Made by a program: the position numbers and the translations under genes | Shown here: piece after piece, positions 32,218-40,599 of the stretch | Numbering within the stretch: the first letter of the stretch is position 1 | Layout of the letters: each line of letters opens with the position of its first letter | DNA from: Rikenellaceae bacterium | GTDB taxonomy: Bacteria; Bacteroidota; Bacteroidia; Bacteroidales; Rikenellaceae | DNA: 64,000 nucleotides | Assembly: GCA_020860245.1 (NCBI GenBank) | Contig: JAJBUQ010000009.1 | Span: 62,001 to 126,000, forward strand | Reading direction: 5' to 3' | Notes under the pieces: generated by a model | Told to the model about the DNA's origin: nothing | Seen by the model: only the letters and a program-made list of their open reading frames with translations | Databases searched by the model: none

Positions 32218-33446
32218 TAATTTCCGAGAATTTTTTTCTTGATTAGCATAGCCACACCTAAAACTTCCGCATCTTCCCCTAACTGGGACAATGAAAATTC
32301 AGTATCCTTATTGACAAGGCTTAGAGAATATTTATTTACCGCGGATATCATAGGCAGCATGAAGTAATCTTCGGCGGCAGAAATCATTCCCCCTATAATC
32401 AATTGCTCCGGATTGAAGATATTTATAAGGGTCGCAATGGATTTTCCGGCTTTAGTAGCCATTTCTTCTATTAGCTCGATAGATAGGACATCCTCTTTTT
32501 TCGCGGCTTCAATTATATCCATCAAGGATATATTCTCGTTGTTTTTGTATTTACCGGCTAAGATGGTAGTATTACCTTCTTGGATCTTAACAGTGATAGC
32601 CCGTTCCAGTGCCTGACCGGATATTTCGGTCTCAAGGCATCCTTTTTTTCCGCACTGGCAGATAATTCCGTTATTAAACAGAGGACTGTGTCCGAATTCT
32701 CCTGCAAAGCCTGATTTACCGTAATAAAGTTTCCCGTCGATAATAATTCCGACAGCTAAACCATGCGACAGGTAAAAATATAAAAGATTCTGGACTCCGT
32801 TTTTTCTGCCGAGGATATATTCCGCGTAACAGCTGGATCGGGTTTCGTTTTCTATGAGTACCGTAAATCCCGTTTTTTCTTCCAGTATCGCGCTCAGTGG
32901 TTTTTCAGTTTTGTTAAAATAATAGTAACTGTATCCGCTGGTAGAATTAACTCTTCCGGGAAGGGTTACCCCTATTCCCATTATTTTATCCGAATCTACG
33001 TTGAGGTGGTTTATGTAACCGTTTATATGGTCGCATAATTTCTCCAGACATTCTTCTGTATTTTTAAGCTCGAAGGGAACCTTGCGTTCAATGTCTATTA
33101 TTTGATTAGTCAGATCGGTAAGGACAAAACTTATATGCCTTTTGCTTACGTTTATCCCCACGAAATATATGGACGATTCGGCTAAACCATAAATATTAGG
33201 CCTGCGACCTCCCTTAGTTTCAATTTTTCCGTAATCTATTATAATACCTTCGCTTATCATTTCGTTAATAAGTTTGGTAATACTCGGAATACTCATTTTC
33301 AGCTCTTCGGCGAGGCTGGCGATCGTGCTCCTCCCGTTGTGGGTGTAATAAATTATAATATTCTTTTTTATTACTATATTTTTATATTCCACGCCTTTGA
33401 GCGAGTCCTTCTGGATATTATTTAAATAATATTTGATATTAGCCAT
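32217..33446 (-). CDS. ROK-family transcriptional regulator (NagC/XylR type)
   Basis: A 409-residue protein with an N-terminal winged helix (about 32-78, RSTIASLAEELKMSIPSITKLINEM) and a ROK sugar-kinase-like domain. The zinc motif CQCGKKGCLE (about 261-270) and the GHSP and GRVN landmarks are intact. It should bind a sugar or sugar phosphate and control carbohydrate genes. Targets are not visible, but it lies next to the hemicellulose block and divergent from the acyl-CoA synthetase locus. Its own promoter is strong. Confidence 0.88.
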   Translation of the reverse strand: MANIKYYLNNIQKDSLKGVEYKNIVIKKNIIIYYTHNGRSTIASLAEELKMSIPSITKLINEMISEGIIIDYGKIETKGGRRPNIYGLAESSIYFVGINVSKRHISFVLTDLTNQIIDIERKVPFELKNTEECLEKLCDHINGYINHLNVDSDKIMGIGVTLPGRVNSTSGYSYYYFNKTEKPLSAILEEKTGFTVLIENETRSSCYAEYILGRKNGVQNLLYFYLSHGLAVGIIIDGKLYYGKSGFAGEFGHSPLFNNGIICQCGKKGCLETEISGQALERAITVKIQEGNTTILAGKYKNNENISLMDIIEAAKKEDVLSIELIEEMATKAGKSIATLINIFNPEQLIIGGMISAAEDYFMLPMISAVNKYSLSLVNKDTEFSLSQLGEDAEVLGVAMLIKKKILGN

Positions 33447-33466
33447 GTGTATAAATTAAGTTATTT

Positions 33467-33499
33467 CAAATATACGAATAATTAAAATTATTTAACAAA
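33467..33499 (-). promoter_or_regulatory. Promoter of the ROK regulator gene
   Basis: On the minus strand TTTG (33496-33499), 21 bases, then TATATTTG (33467-33474): exact consensus elements, about 20 bases before the ATG. Confidence 0.75.
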
Positions 33500-33522
33500 T
33501 AATAATTAAAAAATTTAATAAT

Positions 33523-33556
33523 AATTTGAGATGTAGAAGAGATTTTCTCTCAAATT
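33523..33556. repeat. Inverted repeat in the ROK/acyl-CoA synthetase interval
   Basis: AATTTGAGA (33523-33531) and TCTCAAATT (33548-33556) form a nine-base inverted repeat, with AGAGA/TCTCT nested inside. It is upstream of the acyl-CoA synthetase and between the two divergent genes, so it is a candidate operator. Confidence 0.4.
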
Positions 33557-33596
33557 TATATTCACTAACTTTAACCGCAGAAATAGATTCTTAAAT

Positions 33597-35255
33597 ATGT
33601 TAAAGTATAATTTAATTAAGACATACGAGAACAGTTTCAGGGATAACTGGACCTTGCCTGCACTGTCCGATTATTTTAAGAAAGAAACTTTTACTTATGG
33701 GATGTTGGCTGAAGAAATTTCCCGCGTCCATGTATTATTCGGATGTTGTAAGATAAGAAGAGGGGATAAGATCGCTATAATTGGGCGTAATAATCCCAGA
33801 TGGTGCATCAGCTATCTTGCAACCATAACTTACGGAGCGGTAGTAGTTCCTATCTTACAGGATTTCAATTCTAATGATATTCAGCATATAATAAATCATT
33901 CCGAGGCTGTCCTGTTATTTGCAGGTGATCAGTATTGGGATATTATCGATCCCGGAGAAGTCAAAGAACTTCGTGCTGTATTCTCACTTACGGATTTCAG
34001 ATGTCTTTTCGGAAGATATTTCTACAATGTTGAAAAAATCGGATCGGAAATAAATTCCGAATTTCGAAAGAAATATCCTGATGGATTCAGCAGAAATGAT
34101 ATCGTATATCCCGATATTGCTAACTCTGAAATGGTAATGATAAATTATACATCGGGAACTACAGGATTTACTAAAGGAGTTATGATCTCCGCAAATAATC
34201 TTATGGGAAATGTGCAGTTCGGAATAGATTCGGATTTATTCTCTGCAGGGGATCGGTCGCTCTCGTTCCTGCCGCTTGCACACGCCTTCAGATGTTCGTT
34301 GGATTTTCTTTATGAAATCGCAGTGGGGGTACACGTAACATTATTGGGTAAAATCCCTTCTCCAAAAATCCTTGTAGAGGCACTAAAGAGCGTAAAACCG
34401 AAAGTAATTTTCATGGTACCGTTGATAATGGAGAAAATGTATAAAAAACAGCTCCTTCCATCGTTGGAAAAAAACGCAGTGAAATTATCTTTAAAATTGC
34501 CAGTCGTTTCAGGTTTTATTTATGAAAAAATTAAGAAAGAACTTACAAATGTATTCGGAGGTGAGTTTACTCAGATAATAATAGGGAGTGCGCCGCTTAA
34601 TCCGGAAGTAGAGAACTTTCTTTACAAAATAAAATTCCCGTTTACGGTAGGTTATGGAATGACGGAATGCGCACCTCTTATATCTTATTCCTATTTTAAG
34701 GAATTTATTCCCGGATCTTGCGGAAGACCCATAAAATATATGGAGGTCAGAATAGAGTCCGAAGATCCCGAAAATATTGCAGGAGAAATACAAGTGAAAG
34801 GCGAGAATGTTATGCTGGGATATTATAAGGATAAAGATTCAACGGAAAAAGCATTTACGGAAGATGGCTGACTTCGTACAGGAGATATTGCGACAATGGG
34901 TGCTGACGGATCTCTATTTATCCGCGGAAGATCTAAAAATATGATATTATTGTCGAATGGACAGAATATTTATCCTGAGGAAATAGAATATAAACTTAAT
35001 AATATGCCGTGTGTGGTGGAAAGTATAGTCGTGGAACGTAATGGTAAACTTATCGCGTTGGTTTATCCGGATTACGAGTATATGGACAGACATGAAATCT
35101 CCGGATCGGAGATGGAAGCAATTATGGATAAAAATAAAGAATTGCTAAATTTGAGGTTGTCTTCTTATGAAAAAATATCGGATATAATCCTGTATCCTGT
35201 TGAATTCGAGAAGACTCCTAAAAAAAGTATAAAACGATACTTATATAATATATAA
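33597..35255 (+). pseudogene. Long-chain acyl-CoA synthetase split by an in-frame TGA
   Basis: One continuous frame encodes an AMP-forming acyl-CoA ligase: VMINYTSGTTGFTKGVMISA (phosphate loop, about 180-199), VGYGMTECAPLISY, then EDG-stop-LRTGDIATMG, GRSKNMILLSNGQNIYPEEI and the late Lys in TPKKSIKRYL. The stop at 34869-34871 is TGA exactly where the family has Trp (TGG), a single-base change. As written, this gives a 424-residue N-domain and a possible 119-residue C-domain from ATG 34896. The downstream frame is otherwise intact, with no other stop, so the change is recent, a sequence error, or suppressed. Full length would be about 552 residues. Confidence 0.88.
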
Positions 35256-35256
35256 C

Positions 35257-35523
35257 ATGGCAACAGGTTTATTGATATTGATAGCGGCAGCAATTGCAGT
35301 CGGATTTTTTGTGATAGGATTATCTTTAACTTTGATAATTAAAGGACGTAATCTCCAATCCGAGATAGGGGAAAACGAAAATATGAATAGGCTCGGGATT
35401 AAATGCACGTCCCAACAGATAAGGGAAGATGACGCTGTATTAAGAGGAAAATCAAATGCTGATCCGGTGGATTGTAATAGCATCTGCGGAGTTTGTGGTT
35501 CTGTATGCCCGGAAAGTAAATAA
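35257..35523 (+). CDS. Small cysteine-rich single-pass membrane protein
   Basis: An 88-residue protein with one N-terminal membrane helix (about 4-28), a positively charged KGR after it, and a soluble tail of five cysteines: one at KCTSQ and a cluster CNSICGVCGSVC (spacing CX3CX2CX3C). The cluster could bind a metal or an Fe-S cluster. The topology recalls small accessory proteins of membrane redox complexes such as NqrM, but I cannot claim homology. It begins one base after the acyl-CoA synthetase stop, so both are probably on one transcript. Confidence 0.7.
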   Translation: MATGLLILIAAAIAVGFFVIGLSLTLIIKGRNLQSEIGENENMNRLGIKCTSQQIREDDAVLRGKSNADPVDCNSICGVCGSVCPESK

Positions 35524-35542
35524 TGATAATTCCTAAGCCGGT

Positions 35543-35573
35543 TTTGTTATTTTAAAAAATAAAATTATCTTTG
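35543..35573 (+). promoter_or_regulatory. Promoter of tRNA-Leu
   Basis: TTTG at 35543-35546, 19 bases, TATCTTTG at 35566-35573. Exact consensus elements, giving a transcript start about 15 bases before the tRNA. Confidence 0.78.
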
Positions 35574-35596
35574 TTTCCGCATTTGAAAACCAATGC

Positions 35597-35682
35597 GCCC
35601 GGATGGTGGAATTGGTAGACACGCAGGACTTAAAATCCTGTGGGCAGTAATGTCCGTGCCGGTTCGATCCCGGCTCCGGGTA
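35597..35682 (+). tRNA. tRNA-Leu (anticodon UAA)
   Basis: An 86-base cloverleaf with acceptor arms GCCCGGA/TCCGGGT (first pair G-U), D-arm GGTGGAATTGGTAGACAC, anticodon stem CAGGA/TCCTG with loop CTTAAAA (anticodon TAA), a long variable arm typical of class II tRNA, and the T-arm GGTTCGATCC. CCA is not encoded. It is the only tRNA in the window. It lies beside a palindrome and a restriction-modification remnant, as integration sites often do. Confidence 0.95.
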
Positions 35683-35686
35683 CTAA

Positions 35687-35720
35687 AAATCCCTATTAAT
35701 CAATTGATTAATAGGGATTT
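35687..35720. repeat. Perfect 34-bp palindrome after tRNA-Leu
   Basis: The 17 bases from 35687 are the exact reverse complement of the 17 bases ending at 35720, with no spacer (centre CAATTG). It starts four bases after the tRNA. It may act as a tRNA terminator in either direction, although no T tract longer than three follows. Confidence 0.85.
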
Positions 35721-35750
35721 GGCTTTCACAAGGGGACAAAAAATGAGAAA

Positions 35751-36494
35751 TTATAAATATTTCTTCAGCACTGCATTTTTCCATTCTGTACTTTCGTCAA
35801 TTATCTTTTGCTGCTCTTTTATTTGATTTTCCAATTGCTCAACCTCGGCAATAACTTTTTGTTGCACTTCAATTGAAGGAACTTTTATTGTTATTCCTGT
35901 AATCCTGTCAATGGATGCCCTTAATTGACGAGAGAAATTTTTACTCTGACCTTCCTGCAATAATACACAAGCTAAATATTTAGGAGAAACTTCATCAGTA
36001 AGAACACGTAAAACACCACAATGATCTGTCGGATAAAAAGGTTTATTCTCAGGCATATAATTTACCATCCAATCACCATCAATTCCCCAAAGAATAGACG
36101 GCACGCTAAAATCATCAAAAAGTGTATTATCAACAAAACCGAAAGGCTCAAATACATTAGCACTGAAAACAGGTATTTTTCCTGTTGGAGAAAGTTCCCG
36201 AGCAATTACTCTTTTTCCTATAGCGACAATAAATTTTTCCTCATACGATAAGCGATGTTCAGTTGTTTTCGAGTTATATGCTTCATAAAATAAAGACTAA
36301 ATCTTAGCTTCTAATTTCTTTATCTCTTTAAGTAATCGTATTTTCTCATTTTCAATAATTTCAATTTCAGAAATTACCTTATCTTGTATGTTTTTCGGAG
36401 GAACAGAAACCTTAAAATTACAAAGCTCCTCTTGATGGATATGTTGCACACCAGGATTAGCTGTAAAATTAATTGATATACTGTTACCAATTAT
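35751..36494 (-). pseudogene. Remnant of a type I restriction specificity subunit (HsdS)
   Basis: Reading from right to left, the fragment begins inside a target-recognition half ending in a coiled coil (NFKVSVPPKNIQDKVISEIE, then ENEKIRLLKEIKKLEAKI), hits TAG at 36297-36299, and continues in the same frame as a second recognition half (HRLSYEEKFIVAIGKRV, PSILWGIDGDWMVNY, LRASIDRITGITIKVPSIEV) and coiled coil (QLENQIKEQQKIIDESTEWK) to TAA at 35751. The first half is truncated near 36494 by a stop. The pattern is two recognition domains each followed by a conserved helix, as in HsdS. No hsdM or hsdR is in the window, so it is a decayed relic. Confidence 0.8.
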
Positions 36495-36637
36495 TTAAAT
36501 AGAAATTTGGTGTGATTTTTTCATTCCATATTTTTGAATGTTAAACTGAATCTTCCGGATATCATCGTTATATCAGCCTTCTCTATTCACTATAATTCAA
36601 TTTTGGTCATTATCTCATTCCATTGTTACCAATTATT
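36482..36637. repeat. 14-bp direct repeat bracketing a short non-coding stretch
   Basis: TGTTACCAATTATT occurs at 36482-36495, exactly at the broken end of the hsdS remnant, and again at 36624-36637. The 128 bases between contain no gene I can recognise. It may be the trace of a deletion or excision. Confidence 0.5.
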
Positions 36638-36713
36638 ATGGTATAAGATTAAATTATACGGTTATTTTATATCGAAGATGGCATTGAAATTGAAATGATT
36701 ATGTTTCAAAAAC

Positions 36714-37352
36714 ATGGTTATGAGAAAAATAATTTCAGTTGCCTTTACTGCAATTTGTGCATTAGCGTTATTTTCATGCGGAACATCGACAAAGGTAGTA
36801 TCCTCATGGAAGTCCCCTTTGATCACAGGCAATCCTATGGAGAAGACTCTCGTTCTGGCGATGTTAGCGGATCGAGAGGCTGAAGATCAGATAGAACGGA
36901 TATTGTCCGATGACTTAGCCCGACACGGAGTTACGGTAATTACAGGTACTGCCGAATTCGGACCCAAAGGATTCGGAGATATCTCTCAGGATCAATTAAC
37001 TGCAAAACTTGAAAAAGACGGATTTACATCTATTATGATAATTTGTCTGGTGGATAAAGAAAAGGATTTGAATTATGTTCCTGGATCTCCTTACATAAGT
37101 CCGTACGGGCCTGTATATTATGGCTATTATGGGCGTTACCGTTATATGTATGACAATATTTACAGTCCTGGGTATTTTACGACTTCCACTACTTATGTTC
37201 TGGATGCAAACCTTTATTCTTTACCCGAAGATAAACTTATTTATTCGGCCCAGACACGAAGTTACGATCTGGCAGACAATAAATCTCTTGCGGAGAGCTT
37301 CTCTCAGGAGATCGTGAATGCACTTATAAAGAATAATATACTGAAGTATTAA
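36714..37352 (+). CDS. Bacteroidota lipoprotein, DUF4136-like
   Basis: A 212-residue lipoprotein with the signal MRKIISVAFTAICALALFSC and lipobox Cys at about 22. The mature part starts with STKVVSSWKSP, which is characteristic of DUF4136-like envelope proteins; a Tyr/Gly/Pro-rich insert (about 125-155) precedes a last strand-helix unit. No enzyme motif is seen. Two in-frame starts, 36714 and 36720, give nearly the same signal. It stands alone after the hsdS remnant and is followed by a weak hairpin terminator. Confidence 0.72.
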   Translation: MVMRKIISVAFTAICALALFSCGTSTKVVSSWKSPLITGNPMEKTLVLAMLADREAEDQIERILSDDLARHGVTVITGTAEFGPKGFGDISQDQLTAKLEKDGFTSIMIICLVDKEKDLNYVPGSPYISPYGPVYYGYYGRYRYMYDNIYSPGYFTTSTTYVLDANLYSLPEDKLIYSAQTRSYDLADNKSLAESFSQEIVNALIKNNILKY

Positions 37353-37378
37353 AACATAAATTTATTTTATTATGTTTT
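37351..37378 (+). terminator. Weak terminator after the DUF4136-like gene
   Basis: AAAACATAA (37351-37359) pairs with TTATGTTTT (37370-37378), overlapping the stop codon. It is AT-rich with the T run forming part of the stem. Confidence 0.5.
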
Positions 37379-37519
37379 CCATAAAGTTGCTATAATAGAA
37401 ACAAATAGTGGCCGGAATATATATTATTAATCGATATAAGTGTTTTTTCTGATAAAAACTCACGAAATAATTAAAATTATCAAGATAAAAACTTCATACC
37501 TGAAACATAAATCTACATC

Positions 37520-37663
37520 CAGTGTTTTAATTTTATGCCAAATTATAAAAATCATAAGCATTTTCACTTTTACAAGTATCCTTGATATTTAGGTTGGTAA
37601 AACACTGCATAGTTTTAACCAAATGCTGTCGGAAGAGTAAATCTTTTCCGGCAGTTTTATTTT
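37520..37663 (+). other. Structured 400-base gap ending in a terminator, possible small RNA
   Basis: The gap from 37379 to 37753 has no plausible ORF. It contains an inverted repeat CAGTGTTTTA (37520-37529)/TAAAACACTG (37598-37607), a competing hairpin TAAAAC/GTTTTA (37598-37617) and a good terminator at 37626-37663. TATCCTTG at 37577-37584 is one base off a -7 element. A terminator this far from the upstream stop implies a transcript within the gap. Confidence 0.3.
37626..37663 (+). terminator. Terminator in the gap before the clostripain-family gene
   Basis: CTGTCGGAAGAG/CTTTTCCGGCAG, a 12-base stem with two G-T pairs and a five-base loop, followed by TTTTATTTT. No gene ends nearby upstream. 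Confidence 0.75.
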
Positions 37664-37753
37664 AATAATATAATTAGTTTGTTATGTAGCAACATCGGGC
37701 TATTATTGTCGAGTTGCACTTTAATTGCAGCCATAAAAGAAAAATTATTGAAA

Positions 37754-38893
37754 ATGACTGTACGGTTTAAAATATCTTTATTAATTCCTCTCCTCTTTTT
37801 TATTCTTAGCGGATGCCATAAATCTGATAATCCTGTCGTTGGGGAGGATAAAAATCGTACTGTAATCGCTTATTTGGGAAGGGATAATTCAGACCTTTAT
37901 TATGAATGGGAAGATAAAAAAAATGCGATGGCGGAGGGATGGAGTGGAACCAACGGCAATTTGCTGATATTCGAAGATTTATATGGAGACGGTATAGGAC
38001 TATATGAAGTCGTGCGGATTAATGGACGCAACAGTTTAATGGCGCTCGATACCTATGGAATAGGTGAGGATTCGGCAGATCCGGAGGTATTTAATTCTGT
38101 CGTCATAAGTCTGTTGTCTACTTATCCCGCAGATAGCTATGGGTTGATAGTATTCTCACACGGTTCTGGATGGCTGCCTGAAGGTTCGCTGGAGACACCA
38201 CGCTCTATAATAAAGGATAATGATTCCGAGATGGAGATTACGGATTTTGCACGCGCCTTGCCGCAAAATTACAAATTCGAATTTATAGTCTTCGAAGCAT
38301 GCTATATGGCCGGAATCGAAGTCGTTTATGAGTTGAGGGATAAGACAGATTATATTCTGGCGTCATCTGCCGAGATTATATCTCCGGGATTCCGGGATAT
38401 TTATGCCGGATATATGGATTATTTCTTTTTGCCGTCCGCGGATCTTTACAGTTTTACGGCACAGGCATTCGATTATGTCAATTCGCAGTCAGGGGCATGG
38501 CAGTCCGGAACTTTAAGCGTCATAAACACAGCCTATTTGTATGAACTTGGTCAGTGGTTGAAGCGCCATATAGATACGGAAAAAATAGGAAGTATAGATC
38601 CGGATGAAATTCAACACTTCGACCGACGGTCCGGGAATCATCTCTATTTCGATTTTGAAGATTACTTTTCGAGGATTATTAAAGAGGATGCCGATCTAAG
38701 TGAATTTGCCGGAATATTGGAAAAATGCGTGACATATAAGGCAGCGACACCTTATTTTTTTTCCGGTCTGTTCGGAGGGTTCGAGATCAACAAGCATTCT
38801 GGGCTTACTACATATATAGAACAGGAAGAATTCCCCTATATAAACGAACGATACAGGGAACTCAATTGGTATAATGACGTCCTGACCGAATAA
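37754..38893 (+). CDS. Clostripain-family (peptidase C11) lipoprotein
   Basis: A 379-residue cysteine peptidase of family C11. The signal MTVRFKISLLIPLLFFILSGC gives a lipid anchor at about Cys21. The catalytic His is in VFSHGSGW (about 135) and the Cys in FEACYMAGIEV (about 183), with the usual GLIVFSHG and FIVFEACYMAG strands. Family members cut after Arg or Lys and often self-process. The frame opens at 37679 but ATG 37754 gives the lipoprotein signal. It is a single-gene unit between a structured gap and a two-way terminator. Confidence 0.88.
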   Translation: MTVRFKISLLIPLLFFILSGCHKSDNPVVGEDKNRTVIAYLGRDNSDLYYEWEDKKNAMAEGWSGTNGNLLIFEDLYGDGIGLYEVVRINGRNSLMALDTYGIGEDSADPEVFNSVVISLLSTYPADSYGLIVFSHGSGWLPEGSLETPRSIIKDNDSEMEITDFARALPQNYKFEFIVFEACYMAGIEVVYELRDKTDYILASSAEIISPGFRDIYAGYMDYFFLPSADLYSFTAQAFDYVNSQSGAWQSGTLSVINTAYLYELGQWLKRHIDTEKIGSIDPDEIQHFDRRSGNHLYFDFEDYFSRIIKEDADLSEFAGILEKCVTYKAATPYFFSGLFGGFEINKHSGLTTYIEQEEFPYINERYRELNWYNDVLTE

Positions 38894-38914
38894 AGCGGAG
38901 AACTCACCGCTTTT
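38892..38914. terminator. Bidirectional terminator between C11 and kinase genes
   Basis: AAAGCGG/CCGCTTT, seven-base stem with an eight-base loop and T-rich 3' flank; it overlaps the C11 stop codon. Confidence 0.65.
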
Positions 38915-38916
38915 AA

Positions 38917-40593
38917 TTAATCGTAATTGAAGCTGCTGCCACCGATAAATTCCTTGAGTATGGAAGTGAGTGGAACCTCCTTATCTCCGATAGGTACGAA
39001 TAAATCGAGAAAATTCAATAGTCTCTGCGCTTCGGCATATTCCGGTACAGTATTGGGAACTTCATGAAGAAGTGGCTCTGCATAATTTTTCAGAATACTC
39101 AGTTCGAAAAATAATGACGAATTGAACATTATATCTGCCTGCTCCTGGAACGGGAATATATGCTCTTCTTCTCCGCGCCTCACACTCTGCCACCTTTTAA
39201 TAGTCGATTTTGCGTCGTTATTGCGAAATCTGTAATCCCTGACAATTCGGCGTAAGAGTCTGTTGTCGGTAGTGGCAATACGTGTTAGATCGTCCATAGA
39301 GGTCGAAGTAAGGGCCGATACATATACATGGAACTTTTTATCCGCATCGATATCCGGAGTCAGTTTCGGATTTAAGGCGTGTATTCCTTCTATGATTATT
39401 ATTGAATTCTTTTGGAGTTTGAGTTTGTAGCTGTCCGGAACGCTCGTTCCCGTATAGAAATCGTATTTGGGAACCGACACCTCTTCTCCGTTCAGCAAGT
39501 CTACTAAATGTTCGTTGAACAACGGAACATTCACAGCCTCAAGAGCCTCGAAGTCGTGCTCCCCGTTCTCATCGATAGGAGTCTTATCCCGATCCACAAA
39601 ATAGTTGTCCAGCGAGATCATCACAGGCTCCATTCCGAGTATTCTCAACTGTATTCCTAATCTTTTTGCGAATGTAGTCTTACCGCTCGACGACGGACCC
39701 GATATTAGAATAATTCTCGTACCGTCCTTCTTGCTCCGATCGTTTATTATATCTGCAATGTGTCCGAGTTTTTTTTCATGAAACGACTCTGCAATTTTAA
39801 TAAGATCGCTGGTCTTACCCTCCAATATCATCGAGTTCAGCGATCCGATATTGGCAACTCCGAGAATATTTACCCAGTTCTTATATTCGGTAAAAATATC
39901 GAACATTTTATTTTGGGGAATCATCTTCTCGAGATGCGACGGATTGGTTCTGCACGGTACGCCGAGATACATACCTTTGAAATATTTTTTCAGGTCGAAA
40001 AGGGTTATATAACCGGTCGAAGGGGCAAGGGTTCCGTAAAAGTAGCCCGGAAGATCCGCAAGTCTGTGGAGTGTCACATAGAGATGCGGACGCGTCTCCA
40101 TCAACTGTATTTTATCGTAAAATCCGTACTGCCGGCATATCTCCTCGGCTTCCGTATAAATAACTGTCTCGCCAACTATCGGTAAATTCTGGGAGATAAG
40201 TTCTTCCATGCGGTTCTTTATCGTCTGAACCTCTTCTTCCGTAACACCGATATTATTGTCGTCCAGTTCACAGTAAAATCCCTTTGCAACCGAGTGCTTT
40301 ATTTTGAGGTGTTTATCGGGATATGTATCTATAACAGCTTTGTGAAGAATAAAAAATAGTGTCCGTTGGTATACCCTCATTCCCTCGAAGTGGGTTATGT
40401 CGATAAATCTTACCGATAGGGGAGCGAATATCCTGAAACTGAGTTCCTTGATTACGTTATTTACGTATGCGGCAAGGAATGGATGATCGCTCTTGAGTGT
40501 AAGCATATTGAGAACATCGGCCAAAGACGTTCCCATCTCTACGTAGAGACTCTTGCCGGTGTTCTCACATATTATTTTTATCGTTTCTGCCAT
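38917..40593 (-). CDS. Nucleoside (uridine/cytidine-type) kinase with ThrRS-like N-terminus
   Basis: A 558-residue protein. The first 60 residues form a TGS-like domain, then a threonyl-tRNA-synthetase-like editing segment (about 60-250, with KGFYCELDD and HLEKMIPQNKMFD), then a P-loop kinase domain with GPSSSGKTT (about 297-305), SLDNYF and the late RRGEEEHIFPFQ. This architecture is the common Bacteroidota and Thermotoga uridine-kinase variant. It phosphorylates ribonucleosides or a related substrate. It is last in a minus-strand operon behind the DHOD-like gene. Confidence 0.88.
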   Translation of the reverse strand: MAETIKIICENTGKSLYVEMGTSLADVLNMLTLKSDHPFLAAYVNNVIKELSFRIFAPLSVRFIDITHFEGMRVYQRTLFFILHKAVIDTYPDKHLKIKHSVAKGFYCELDDNNIGVTEEEVQTIKNRMEELISQNLPIVGETVIYTEAEEICRQYGFYDKIQLMETRPHLYVTLHRLADLPGYFYGTLAPSTGYITLFDLKKYFKGMYLGVPCRTNPSHLEKMIPQNKMFDIFTEYKNWVNILGVANIGSLNSMILEGKTSDLIKIAESFHEKKLGHIADIINDRSKKDGTRIILISGPSSSGKTTFAKRLGIQLRILGMEPVMISLDNYFVDRDKTPIDENGEHDFEALEAVNVPLFNEHLVDLLNGEEVSVPKYDFYTGTSVPDSYKLKLQKNSIIIIEGIHALNPKLTPDIDADKKFHVYVSALTSTSMDDLTRIATTDNRLLRRIVRDYRFRNNDAKSTIKRWQSVRRGEEEHIFPFQEQADIMFNSSLFFELSILKNYAEPLLHEVPNTVPEYAEAQRLLNFLDLFVPIGDKEVPLTSILKEFIGGSSFNYD

Positions 40594-40599
40594 ACTGCG

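Noticed and set aside
34869..34871. TGA read as Trp or selenocysteine throughout the organism
   Set aside because: Trp is coded by TGG in all clear genes and TGA ends araB and tmk here, so a code change is excluded; selenocysteine at a Trp site is not credible without SECIS evidence.
35593..35826. 77-residue ORF over tRNA-Leu and the palindrome
   Set aside because: It runs through the tRNA and has no protein-like composition; the tRNA fold explains the region.
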